From a virus: 21,226 nucleotides of DNA. The translations under genes and the position numbers were made by a program. Below the pieces are notes generated by a model. That model was given only the letters and a program-made list of their open reading frames with translations, was not told the DNA's origin and ran no database searches. The number at the start of each line of letters is the position of its first letter. Within the stretch, counting starts at the first letter, position 1. The stretch lies in the IMG/VR virus record IMGVR_UViG_3300032326_000906, positions 1-21,226 of that record. The stretch is one strand, 5' to 3'. Positions 1 through 6,819 of this stretch are shown here, one piece after another.

Positions 1-167
1 AGGCAAAAAGACGCATGCCATTCATCTTTTAATAAAAATGCTTGTATAAATTTGTCTTGTATATATGTAATGTCTTGACCGTGCATTCTGGTGTGAGATT
101 TGATAATTTCAATTGCTTGGTCGATATCGCGGTCGTCGCACAACCTACAAGTCAGTTTTATAGTCAT
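1..167 (-). CDS. Partial unknown protein (N-terminus only)
   Basis: An open frame starts at ATG 167 on the minus strand and runs off the left edge, giving about 55 residues beginning MTIKLTCRLCDDRDIDQAIE. There is no stop inside the window. The start rests on the ATG and on a perfect late-promoter octamer 42 nt upstream (209-216). The opening (short beta strand, then a D-D-x-D-x-D-x-A helix) is reminiscent of the N-terminus of GNAT acetyltransferases, but the diagnostic acetyl-CoA loop would lie outside the window, so I do not assign a function. It is divergent from the PP-loop gene at 214. Confidence 0.6.
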   Translation of the reverse strand, partial: MTIKLTCRLCDDRDIDQAIEIIKSHTRMHGQDITYIQDKFIQAFLLKDEWHASFC

Positions 168-208
168 AGCAGTTAATCCTGTTTAAATAGTAGTACTTTA
201 TGTGAGAG

Positions 209-216
209 TATTTATG
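209..216 (-). promoter_or_regulatory. T4-type late promoter octamer (CATAAATA)
   Basis: The minus strand reads CATAAATA, a perfect match to the NATAAATA form of the T4-like late promoter -10 element. With T4 spacing, transcription would start near 203 and give a leader of about 36 nt for the gene starting at 167. It overlaps the ATG of the divergent gene at 214. Confidence 0.6.
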
Positions 217-1134
217 AATTATGGTTTTGATGGTAAAAGATTTTATATTGACTATGAAAGTTGCAAACGGCCAGTGGGCAATATGCGAGAAGAATCGGAC
301 AGGCGTGCAGTTGAAGTTTATGAAACATCCGAAACAAAAAAACTGATATTAAGTTTAAGCAGCGGAATAGACAGTCAAAGTGTGTTGCATAGTTTCCATC
401 AACAAGGGATTCCGTTAGAAACTGTGTTCATGCATACACCTGGATATAACGACAACGAATTTTTAAACATACAACGTATTGATGCCAAGTACGGCGTTAA
501 GACGCAAGTAATTGAAATAGATCCCGTAGCTATTAAACAAGAATTAGAAGAAGAAGCTGCTGTTACCGGCATTCATGTTTATAGTCTCCTGTTCAAAAGG
601 TTCCTGCAACAAGTGCCCGAGGATTATGATTTTATACAAATGACGCACGATCCCTATGTGCATATTAGTCCGAGAAAAATATTCTATTGGTTTATGGGGT
701 ACAACAGTCCCGAGATACTTAGAGACAGAGCATTTAAAATGGTAGAACGTACAGGTAGAACTATATTCTACGGAGACACTCCAGAATTTACTTTAAGTAT
801 TATCGATGACAGTATTTTTAGTGCAGCATTATATTCTGCTAGATATTTTTCTGAAAACGGATTAACCAAACCAGGTGTAAAATTAGACAGTCTTGATCGA
901 TGGGACTACTATGTTAAGCCGTTGCTTTATGGAAAGTATTGGAAGGATGAGTTAATTTACTTCCCTAAGTATGTGGGATTTGAAAAATTAGATTGGCTTT
1001 CTGGCCCGTCGGGAATTAGAAATCACGGCGTAACAATCCCCTATCATGATTTTATCAAATTTTTGAAACAACCACCGGGTACTGTAAAACGCTTTTATGA
1101 AAACGTAGATCCTACTCCGCCGAAGAAAGAGTAA
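214..1134 (+). CDS. PP-loop ATPase / adenine nucleotide alpha-hydrolase-like protein
   Basis: The 306-residue protein carries SLSSGIDS at residues 47-54, the PP-loop (SGGxDS) signature of the ATP-pyrophosphatase superfamily (asparagine synthetase B, GMP synthetase, PAPS reductase, TilS). These enzymes adenylate a carbonyl, carboxylate or sulfate group before amide or thio transfer. A strand with FMHT follows, as expected for the Rossmann-like core. No N-terminal glutaminase domain precedes it, so the nitrogen or sulfur donor is not evident. I chose ATG 214 over GTG 202 because GAGAG lies just upstream. TTTAAATA at 182-189 is a one-mismatch late octamer. The 3' end overlaps the convergent Rieske gene by 23 nt. 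Superfamily is secure; substrate is unknown. Confidence 0.8.
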   Translation: MNYGFDGKRFYIDYESCKRPVGNMREESDRRAVEVYETSETKKLILSLSSGIDSQSVLHSFHQQGIPLETVFMHTPGYNDNEFLNIQRIDAKYGVKTQVIEIDPVAIKQELEEEAAVTGIHVYSLLFKRFLQQVPEDYDFIQMTHDPYVHISPRKIFYWFMGYNSPEILRDRAFKMVERTGRTIFYGDTPEFTLSIIDDSIFSAALYSARYFSENGLTKPGVKLDSLDRWDYYVKPLLYGKYWKDELIYFPKYVGFEKLDWLSGPSGIRNHGVTIPYHDFIKFLKQPPGTVKRFYENVDPTPPKKE

Positions 1135-1987
1135 GAAATTTTCGATAGTGCTGTTTGCTTTCTTCGAGGTTGTGCTGTGCAACTTCAGCAATCAAACTCA
1201 CTTGCTCTTTGTCTTGACTCCAAGCTAGTTCCCAGACTTCGTTATTAAGTTCCCAATTGAGATCACTATATCGTGTATCTCTATATTTAAAAACTTCTAC
1301 GTTAGAACTGTAGTCGTCAAATTTTGTTGCCACAGTAATGAAAACTGCACCAGGTTGCCACTCTATCATAGTTCCAGGATAAACAGCTAACCAAGCTGCG
1401 CCATATTTTCTATCAGCATCCTCTGGAATTAACGTTGCAGCAAAATCCTCATTAACAAAGTTATTGGCTACTAGCTGTAGTGATCTATTTTCTTTATAGA
1501 TCCAATCAACTGACGTTATATTAGATAATCCTATTTGTTCATAAACTCCTCTATGCACGATAGAGATATGATCAACATCTAAAAAGATATCCATTATAGT
1601 TGTTACTGTGCCCTGAACTCGATCTGTTCGCTTCTCTACTAATTCGAGATTTGAAAAATCTACATCAAGTTCTTTAAATTCTGCAGGAACTGTGAATATA
1701 AGATTGTTCCAAACATGCACATCTTCATTAGGTAGAGCACTATTGTTTTTACAACTAGCTCTACCAGATCCAATGGGCTTGCCTTCTAGATCAAAACTCC
1801 ATCCATGGTAAGGACAAACTCTGCTGCCTTTGCCCTTTTCTTTAGAGATCAAGCTGTTTTGATGCGGGCATACATTTGAAATCAAAGTATATTCTTGATC
1901 GACATTGACCAAAACTTTTTTGTTTCTTAATTGTGTAATTGGAAGATATTGATTGTTTTTAATATCGTCAGTGTGTGCTAAGAACAT
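1112..1987 (-). CDS. Rieske-type non-haem iron oxygenase (alpha-subunit-like)
   Basis: The 291-residue protein has a Rieske [2Fe-2S] domain with CPH at residues 40-42 and CPYHGW from 58, so the ligands are C40, H42, C58 and H61. A catalytic domain follows: DVDHISIVH puts the putative bridging D137 ahead of iron ligands H140 and H145, and a later WSQD supplies the probable carboxylate ligand. It is shorter than typical aromatic-ring dioxygenase alpha subunits (about 400-450 aa) and nearer to short oxygenases/demethylases. No ferredoxin or reductase gene is nearby, so electrons would have to come from host or unlinked phage partners. It is the last gene of a minus-strand run, 1 nt after the desaturase, which suggests coordinated work on a common, perhaps lipid, substrate. 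Substrate unknown. Confidence 0.88.
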   Translation of the reverse strand: MFLAHTDDIKNNQYLPITQLRNKKVLVNVDQEYTLISNVCPHQNSLISKEKGKGSRVCPYHGWSFDLEGKPIGSGRASCKNNSALPNEDVHVWNNLIFTVPAEFKELDVDFSNLELVEKRTDRVQGTVTTIMDIFLDVDHISIVHRGVYEQIGLSNITSVDWIYKENRSLQLVANNFVNEDFAATLIPEDADRKYGAAWLAVYPGTMIEWQPGAVFITVATKFDDYSSNVEVFKYRDTRYSDLNWELNNEVWELAWSQDKEQVSLIAEVAQHNLEESKQHYRKFLTLSSAE

Positions 1988-1988
1988 A

Positions 1989-2768
1989 TTATTTTTGTTT
2001 CGCTAATCCCAGTAGCATTAGAAAATTAATAACATACTTGCCTGGATCAAACTGATACCATTTGCGACCAATTCTATAGTCGCCTGGACGCAAGTGATGA
2101 TTGTTGTGCCAACCTTCTCCGAATGTTAGATAACTCCACCACCATACGTTGTGGCTTTGATCGTAGTTGCTATCAACTTCTTTACGACCAAACAATGCAG
2201 TATGATCAATCCAGTTACTAAAACGACTTGCAATGGTATTCATAAACACTGGAATTAGATATAGGTAAATGGCAATCATAGGATCTATATACAGTAATAG
2301 AGCCAATGTTGCTAACACTACAGCAATATAATACTCGTGTAAAAATCTATGAACAGGATCATTAATGATATCTCTAACAACCCATTTGTTAAATGTCCCG
2401 CTATAGTCTCCTATGATTGCACCAATTGGTCCCAGTGTAACTGGACTATGAGGGTCGCCGGGCTTGTCGGCATATTTGTGATGCAGTCTATGAACAAAGA
2501 CCCAACCTGCACTACTGCCTGTACAACCTATATTTGCAAAGTAACTAAACAAATGTTCTAAAGGTTTCCACAGTTTATATGATCTGTGAGTGAGCAATCG
2601 ATGAAACGTTACTGTGATTCCTAAACAGGTTATTAAAAAATATCCAAATATTGCCAACAACCAGTATTCTACACCGGCTGGGTTAAACAATGCCCAAATG
2701 GTAACCACAGTAGCAATTACCTGCATCAGAATAAAAAACCATTCTTTTGGATACAAATATTTCTTCAT
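1989..2768 (-). CDS. Membrane fatty-acid desaturase (first of two paralogues)
   Basis: The 259-residue protein has the three histidine boxes of acyl-lipid/acyl-CoA delta-9-type desaturases: HRLLTH at 56-61, HRLHH at 93-97 and WHNNHH near 220-225. These ligate the diiron centre that inserts a double bond into an acyl chain. Hydrophobic stretches at about 10-55 and 145-180 fit four transmembrane helices. Length is close to compact bacterial and cyanobacterial enzymes (about 260-290 aa). It would act in the membrane and needs ferredoxin or an equivalent donor, which is not encoded here. The ATG overlaps the stop of the upstream paralogue (ATGA), which implies translational coupling. Double-bond position cannot be read from sequence. 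Confidence 0.9.
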   Translation of the reverse strand: MKKYLYPKEWFFILMQVIATVVTIWALFNPAGVEYWLLAIFGYFLITCLGITVTFHRLLTHRSYKLWKPLEHLFSYFANIGCTGSSAGWVFVHRLHHKYADKPGDPHSPVTLGPIGAIIGDYSGTFNKWVVRDIINDPVHRFLHEYYIAVVLATLALLLYIDPMIAIYLYLIPVFMNTIASRFSNWIDHTALFGRKEVDSNYDQSHNVWWWSYLTFGEGWHNNHHLRPGDYRIGRKWYQFDPGKYVINFLMLLGLAKQK

Positions 2769-3523
2769 TTTTTCACAATTCCAATTATACTGCTAGCAGG
2801 ATCAATCTCCCACCATTTTTCTTTTGTTGTAGTGCCGGCTGGGTTGCCATGATGATTATTGTGCCAAGCATCGCCCATTATCAACGGCCACAAAAATATA
2901 TTGTTTGTACTCGAATCTTTAGTTTCATAATTTCTGTAGCCAAAAGTATGTGCAAAGTAATTGAAACTGTTCTGACTGAGTTGTACTGCAAATACAGGCA
3001 ACACCCATGTAAAATATATCATGTCAATGCCGAACAGTCCTACAAATGCTAACCATGCAAGTATAATGGCAAAGTAATAGTCATGAATAAAGATTTGATC
3101 CTTGGTCATTAGATCTTTAACTAGAAACACATTCATCTTACCACTCTTTGACTCTATATGTTTAAATCCAAAAAGTTTAAATCCAATGGTATTAGGGCTG
3201 TGAGGATCTTTATCGCTGTCACTGTATGCATGATGCAGCCTATGAACATATACCCATCCTAGCGGACTTGCTCTACCAGCAAGACATGCAAACAATGTAA
3301 AAATCCATTTAATTACAGGATGTATAAATTCAAAACTTTTATGAGTGTAATATCTATGCAGTGTAATTCCAACGCCTAATATGCTATAGATATAGAAAAA
3401 TAATATAGCAATTAGCACCTGCGCCAAAGTAAAGTCAAAGTAGAATAGCCCTAAAATAGATAGAGCACCTGAGATCATTTGAACGTTGTTTATTGTGTTT
3501 GCAGTTGCTGAGAATGGTTTCAT
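2765..3523 (-). CDS. Membrane fatty-acid desaturase (second of two paralogues)
   Basis: The 252-residue protein has the same desaturase pattern as its neighbour: HRYYTH, then HRLHHAYSD, then WHNNHH near the C-terminus, with hydrophobic spans between. Shared blocks such as GWVYVHRLHH and GDPHSP/KDPHSP-like segments show that the two genes are paralogues, but they are clearly diverged, so they probably differ in chain or position specificity or form a heteromer. A perfect late octamer lies 5 nt before the ATG and predicts a leaderless transcript. There is no Shine-Dalgarno sequence. It is the first gene of the desaturase-desaturase-Rieske part of the run. Confidence 0.9.
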   Translation of the reverse strand: MKPFSATANTINNVQMISGALSILGLFYFDFTLAQVLIAILFFYIYSILGVGITLHRYYTHKSFEFIHPVIKWIFTLFACLAGRASPLGWVYVHRLHHAYSDSDKDPHSPNTIGFKLFGFKHIESKSGKMNVFLVKDLMTKDQIFIHDYYFAIILAWLAFVGLFGIDMIYFTWVLPVFAVQLSQNSFNYFAHTFGYRNYETKDSSTNNIFLWPLIMGDAWHNNHHGNPAGTTTKEKWWEIDPASSIIGIVKK

Positions 3524-3528
3524 AGCAA

Positions 3529-3536
3529 TATTTATG
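3529..3536 (-). promoter_or_regulatory. Late promoter octamer 5 nt before an ATG
   Basis: The minus strand reads CATAAATA, then TTGCT, then the ATG of the desaturase at 3523. In T4 late promoters the octamer spans about -13 to -6, so +1 would coincide with the A of ATG. That predicts a leaderless mRNA for the two desaturases and the Rieske gene. Confidence 0.7.
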
Positions 3537-3554
3537 TGCTATGACAAGTGTATT

Positions 3555-4124
3555 CTACAAATCTGTCAAGTCAAAAACATCGGAAAATTCTTGTCGTAAC
3601 GATGTTGAGTATAAAAACCGAATACTTAATACTAATCTTGAATTAGAATTTTGACTTTCGATACTATGTACTTCGTCAGTTCGAACAAATGTTGGACAAT
3701 CAATTGTGGTAAAATCTGTCTTTATTAGTTGATCAATTGAAATAATTTTGCTAGCAGTGACATTGTTAAACCCGTATGGGCCATCTATAAGATTATCGTC
3801 ATCGCATTTCCACCAAGACATTGTGGTATTTTGATATCCTGCAATGGGTAAATTAAGTCCCAACGGAGACCTATTATTTTTTAATCCATCAATATGGGGT
3901 GGCAATGAACCATTGGGGGGAGTAAGATAAAATCGACAAAGACGAACAGGTAATTTTTTACGACTTTCTAAAAAATTATATAGCGTCGGAGAATTTATTT
4001 GAAACCATGTATATGGAACATCCCAATATCTTACATTATTCTTGACAAAATCAACAGTTGAGTTTTCTAACTCTAGCCTAATTTTGTCATAATCGGGAAT
4101 GTTAATTTTTTTGTAATATAACAC
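3555..4124 (-). CDS. 2OG-Fe(II) oxygenase, aspartyl/asparaginyl-hydroxylase-like
   Basis: The 189-residue protein has the double-stranded beta-helix signature: PPHIDG gives H77 and D79, and EVHSIESQNSNSR gives distal H153 and R163 for the 2OG carboxylate. These enzymes couple 2OG decarboxylation to hydroxylation or related oxidations. The start is GTG at 4124, one base after the TAA of the upstream GNAT gene (TAACGTG), so the two are translationally coupled. There is a 31 nt gap to the next gene, where a separate late promoter lies. Protein, sugar, nucleotide and lipid are all possible substrates. Confidence 0.8.
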   Translation of the reverse strand: MLYYKKINIPDYDKIRLELENSTVDFVKNNVRYWDVPYTWFQINSPTLYNFLESRKKLPVRLCRFYLTPPNGSLPPHIDGLKNNRSPLGLNLPIAGYQNTTMSWWKCDDDNLIDGPYGFNNVTASKIISIDQLIKTDFTTIDCPTFVRTDEVHSIESQNSNSRLVLSIRFLYSTSLRQEFSDVFDLTDL

Positions 4125-4125
4125 G

Positions 4126-4800
4126 TTACGTTAGCTTTTGTAACACCGGATTCTTTTCTTCGTGGGATCTAATGGTCTCCCAGTCGAATTCATAAGTTTC
4201 GTCAATCTTATGGCAAATGGCCCATTGTGTTAGCCCTTTAATTTCGATAGGAAACGGAACTTCAAATACGCCGTTATGAAAAAACATTTTATCTGTTCTA
4301 TTCTTTTGATGCCCAAGCCCGGTGCGCTTAATGACATTTAACAATCCACGATTGTACTTATTAACAGTGAGCATTATCATTTTGTAGTTGTTTCTAGTTG
4401 CCCATGCTAATTGTGCAGGCCATAAAAGTTCACCTAATAAATGATTGCCACGGTAATCCTTATTGACAAACGTTCTTACTGAACCTATTGCAATGTCATC
4501 ACAAAATTCAGATTTGTGAATACCAGAACCTGCAATGATTTTATCGTCTTTTTCTAACAGATAATACTGGCCGTTTCCTTTGTAAAAGCGTTTTTTGTTC
4601 CACAAAATATTGGCCAACGTTTCTTCGCGTTCCATCCAATTAAATGCACCCATGTTATAAGCAGCAGGGCTACCTTTGCTAGGGTTAGGATGGGATTCTA
4701 AAGACACTTCTTCGCACCAAGGAACTATTTTATTCTTGATGTAGTGCCCAGGAGCATTTAGTTTAGTAAAAGGAATCAGTTTGTATTCTTTATTTTCCAT
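4126..4800 (-). CDS. GNAT-like N-acyltransferase
   Basis: The 224-residue protein has a GNAT-type core: strand DDKIIAGSGI (about 85-94), strand IGSVRTFVN, then DYRGNHLLGELLWPA, which carries the RxxG acetyl-CoA pyrophosphate loop at about 117-120, then a helix and the strand YKMIMLTVN. It would transfer an acyl group from acyl-CoA to an amine. I chose ATG 4800 rather than the longer upstream frame because the extension would run across the divergent promoters and into the opposite gene, and because a promoter-like octamer sits 5 nt upstream. It resembles the GNAT-like product at 7730-8362 in layout. It heads the minus-strand lipid/oxygenase run. Confidence 0.7.
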   Translation of the reverse strand: MENKEYKLIPFTKLNAPGHYIKNKIVPWCEEVSLESHPNPSKGSPAAYNMGAFNWMEREETLANILWNKKRFYKGNGQYYLLEKDDKIIAGSGIHKSEFCDDIAIGSVRTFVNKDYRGNHLLGELLWPAQLAWATRNNYKMIMLTVNKYNRGLLNVIKRTGLGHQKNRTDKMFFHNGVFEVPFPIEIKGLTQWAICHKIDETYEFDWETIRSHEEKNPVLQKLT

Positions 4801-4805
4801 ACAAC

Positions 4806-4813
4806 TATATATC
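4806..4813 (-). promoter_or_regulatory. Late-promoter-like octamer, one mismatch (GATATATA)
   Basis: The minus strand reads GATATATA, one mismatch from NATAAATA, with exactly 5 nt between it and the ATG at 4800. The position matches the perfect copies elsewhere in the window, which supports it despite the mismatch. It lies back to back with the plus-strand octamer at 4816-4823, 2 nt apart. Confidence 0.45.
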
Positions 4814-4815
4814 AA

Positions 4816-4823
4816 TATAAATA
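4816..4823 (+). promoter_or_regulatory. Late promoter octamer TATAAATA before ATG 4829
   Basis: The exact T4 consensus TATAAATA is followed by 5 nt and then ATG 4829. Predicted +1 is the A of that ATG. The alternative ATG at 4823 overlaps the octamer and would lie upstream of +1, so this site also decides the start codon. Confidence 0.7.
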
Positions 4824-4828
4824 TGAGC

Positions 4829-5344
4829 ATGGAAATTATTAAAGCTCTAGAGGTCTTAGACCCAAAAACTGCCAAGAAATTAATCACAGAAGTTCTGGAG
4901 GCTTATGAAAAGCATCAAGACGGAACAGGACAGATTATACTGCAAACCAATCGACAAGGTGTGGAAGATTGGCACACCGGTGTTGGGCAAGTTGAAGCCC
5001 TTGAAGACAAAACTGAAGATGACTTTGTGCATATACAGCCTAGTTTGCAAGGCTCACTGATCGAGCAGTACATTAAAAAGTACAAAGGATTTAGAGCTAG
5101 AATAATGGCCATGAACCCTAAATCAAGTTATACAGTACATAAGGATTTTACGCCTCGAGTACATATTCCTATTGTTACTAATCAAAACGCTTGGATGGTC
5201 TGGCCAAATCATCAGCGTTGTTTTCAACTAAAAGCAGGTGCAGTTTATTATACAGACACTACTAAACATCACACTGCACTAAACGGCTCAATGGATGAAG
5301 TTAGAATACACATTGTTATGTGCATCGAGAACCCACCAGCATAA
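4829..5344 (+). CDS. 2OG-Fe(II) oxygenase, AspH-like
   Basis: The 171-residue protein has a compact cupin-like oxygenase core: YTVHKD gives H104 and D106, TKHHTALNG supplies distal H147 or H148, and VRIHIV supplies R159. The spacing and the R-I-H after the distal histidine resemble the aspartyl/asparaginyl beta-hydroxylase family. The start is assigned at ATG 4829 from the upstream late octamer; ATG 4823 would add two residues. It is a single plus-strand gene among minus-strand genes and overlaps the convergent methyltransferase-like gene by 29 nt. A protein side chain is a plausible substrate, by family only. Confidence 0.78.
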   Translation: MEIIKALEVLDPKTAKKLITEVLEAYEKHQDGTGQIILQTNRQGVEDWHTGVGQVEALEDKTEDDFVHIQPSLQGSLIEQYIKKYKGFRARIMAMNPKSSYTVHKDFTPRVHIPIVTNQNAWMVWPNHQRCFQLKAGAVYYTDTTKHHTALNGSMDEVRIHIVMCIENPPA

Positions 5345-5966
5345 ACCTAGTGTATTGCTCAAGGTCTAACCCGCCAGCATATTCTAAATCCATCGGGTAC
5401 TTTTCAATCATTTCGTCTAGATTTTCACAACAATTGACATGATCGTATCCTGGCAAGTTGTTGCTGTGTAACACAACTTTAGTTCCTGCTGGAATTCTAT
5501 CGTACCAACTGTTATCTGCAATGTGTTCGCAACTGGTATTGATAATCAAATCAAACTTAGTTAGGTCTATATCATTGACATCCAATGACAGATGTTTAAA
5601 TTCTTTATTGCGCCTATTAAGGTGCGTAGCAATAGTAGTTAATCTCTCGTCCGGGTCTGTTTCAGTAATAAACTTAAATCCCATCTTGGTTAAACATAAA
5701 CTTGTAAAACCTATCCACGAGCCAATAACAAGCACTTGACTGTTTTTATCAACGTCTTTTAGTTTGCTCATCATCCATGCTTTGCTTTGCATTTGTTTTA
5801 ATCTAAATGCATCTCTTATTTCTTCAAACGTAACTGAGTTAAATGCAGGCTCATGATAGAGCGCATTCATAACCCACGGTATTTGACTGCTGACAAATCG
5901 GATATCTATATCCTGGCCTGTTAAGTGTTTATGTTCAATCATGTTTAAAATGTTTCTCGGTTCCAT
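5316..5966 (-). CDS. Class I SAM-dependent methyltransferase-like protein
   Basis: The 216-residue protein carries a Rossmann-type segment VLVIGSWIGFTSL (about 78-90), with GSWIG in place of the usual GxGxG SAM loop, then FITETDPDER, where the acidic residues sit at the end of strand beta-2 as in SAM-binding folds. DLIINTSCEHI resembles motif IV (post beta-4). The N-terminal 60 residues look helical and are unassigned. ATG 5966 lies within the end of the upstream DUF6356-like gene (32 nt overlap), so the two are probably coupled. Phage-encoded small methyltransferases of this kind are common; the substrate is unknown. Confidence 0.6.
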   Translation of the reverse strand: MEPRNILNMIEHKHLTGQDIDIRFVSSQIPWVMNALYHEPAFNSVTFEEIRDAFRLKQMQSKAWMMSKLKDVDKNSQVLVIGSWIGFTSLCLTKMGFKFITETDPDERLTTIATHLNRRNKEFKHLSLDVNDIDLTKFDLIINTSCEHIADNSWYDRIPAGTKVVLHSNNLPGYDHVNCCENLDEMIEKYPMDLEYAGGLDLEQYTRFMLVGSRCT

Positions 5967-6138
5967 CTACAATTTTTTTAGCTAATATGTAGGGTGTAAA
6001 TTCAAACCAGAATGGAAAAATACTATGTATTACTCCTGTGATAAACACCAGTAATGCTAGAAAGTTAAAGTAACTTGCATACACTAAATGTTTAATATAA
6101 GTTGTCTTAGCTTCTCTAAGATGTTGGGTTAGTTTCAA
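5935..6138 (-). CDS. Small membrane protein, DUF6356-like
   Basis: The 67-residue protein has one clear hydrophobic segment at about 22-45 (ASYFNFLALLVFITGVIHSI). The flanking pattern of Y..H...A before the helix, and IH...PF.F..T after it, matches my memory of the DUF6356 family, found in alphaproteobacteria and some phages. The start is TTG at 6138, supported by GGAG 7 nt upstream; no in-frame ATG exists. It overlaps the glycosyltransferase-like gene by 23 nt and the methyltransferase-like gene by 32 nt, so all three are likely translated together. Function unknown; probably inner-membrane. Confidence 0.65.
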   Translation of the reverse strand: MKLTQHLREAKTTYIKHLVYASYFNFLALLVFITGVIHSIFPFWFEFTPYILAKKIVDGTEKHFKHD

Positions 6139-6796
6139 TGAAATACTCCAGTAGCCAATGATAGTTGTTAATTTTATGAAGTTCTTCTAAGTTGTTATCG
6201 TGTAACTCAACGAAGTTCTTTGCGTCTAAATACCCTTTATAGCACCATTGGGCATTAAGGGCATTGCTGTCTTTACAAGACTTCCATTGTTCGATGTAAG
6301 TGTCTATATTTTTAGCATTTGGCCTTGATCTAAAAATAACACTCATAAGTTTAACACAGTGTCTAAAAGAAGTTTTCCATGCATCATACGGACTGCTATT
6401 ATACCTAGTTTCAGAAAACGGATAATCGAGTATTTGCTTTCTCGTAGTAGCATTAAGAGTAAAGTCTCCCTTGCTCATATCTCTATTAACTATCATTCCT
6501 TTCTTCCATAATTTAACTCCGCCTAGCAAAGTTAAATTATTGTGTATAGGATCAATAGCCTTGAACATCAATAGATCACTCTTGATGGGATCTTTATATT
6601 CTAACTTTTCAGTTAGCCAATTGTCGCCATCTACAGTCCAAAAATAGTCAGTATGGGATACTTCCTCACACATTAAATGGACTCGATCAATTCCTTTTAT
6701 ACCGTGAAGTCGAACAGCATCTGGATGTAACTCCAGCACTCTGTTCCAATTTTCTTCACAGTTATCTTCTTTAAAACTTATAAAAAATACATCCAC
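6116..6796 (-). CDS. Glycosyltransferase-like phage protein (DGD motif)
   Basis: The 226-residue protein begins with a short beta strand MDVFFIS, followed by NWNRVLELHPDAVRLHGIKG, and has YFWTVDGDNWL at about 51-61. The aspartates after a hydrophobic strand resemble the DxD metal/nucleotide-sugar site of GT-A glycosyltransferases. I recognise this layout from marine phages and giant viruses, where it is annotated as hypothetical or glycosyltransferase-like. GTG at 6796 is the only good start, and no Shine-Dalgarno sequence is visible. It would transfer a sugar in the cytoplasm, perhaps to a surface glycan or virion protein. It leads a three-gene overlapping unit. Confidence 0.55.
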   Translation of the reverse strand: MDVFFISFKEDNCEENWNRVLELHPDAVRLHGIKGIDRVHLMCEEVSHTDYFWTVDGDNWLTEKLEYKDPIKSDLLMFKAIDPIHNNLTLLGGVKLWKKGMIVNRDMSKGDFTLNATTRKQILDYPFSETRYNSSPYDAWKTSFRHCVKLMSVIFRSRPNAKNIDTYIEQWKSCKDSNALNAQWCYKGYLDAKNFVELHDNNLEELHKINNYHWLLEYFIETNPTS

Positions 6797-6807
6797 GATT
6801 AAAGCTT

Positions 6808-6815
6808 CATAAATA
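6808..6815 (+). promoter_or_regulatory. Late promoter octamer 4 nt before ATG 6820
   Basis: The plus strand reads CATAAATA, then TCTC, then ATG. Predicted +1 falls on or within 1 nt of the start codon of the ANL ligase-like gene, so the message would be leaderless or nearly so. Confidence 0.65.
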
Positions 6816-6819
6816 TCTC

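Noticed and set aside
988-1191. Minus-strand frame antisense to the PP-loop gene 3' end
   Set aside because: It spans the convergent overlap in a different frame from the Rieske gene, and its product lacks any recognisable domain.
2349-3052. Several plus-strand frames across the desaturase genes
   Set aside because: Antisense to two clearly conserved desaturases; products are Cys/Ile-rich shadows with no motif and no ribosome binding site.
4126-4887. Longer GNAT form with an N-terminal hydrophobic extension resembling a signal peptide
   Set aside because: The extra 29 codons read antisense through the divergent oxygenase start and both promoter octamers, so the hydrophobic stretch is probably an artefact.
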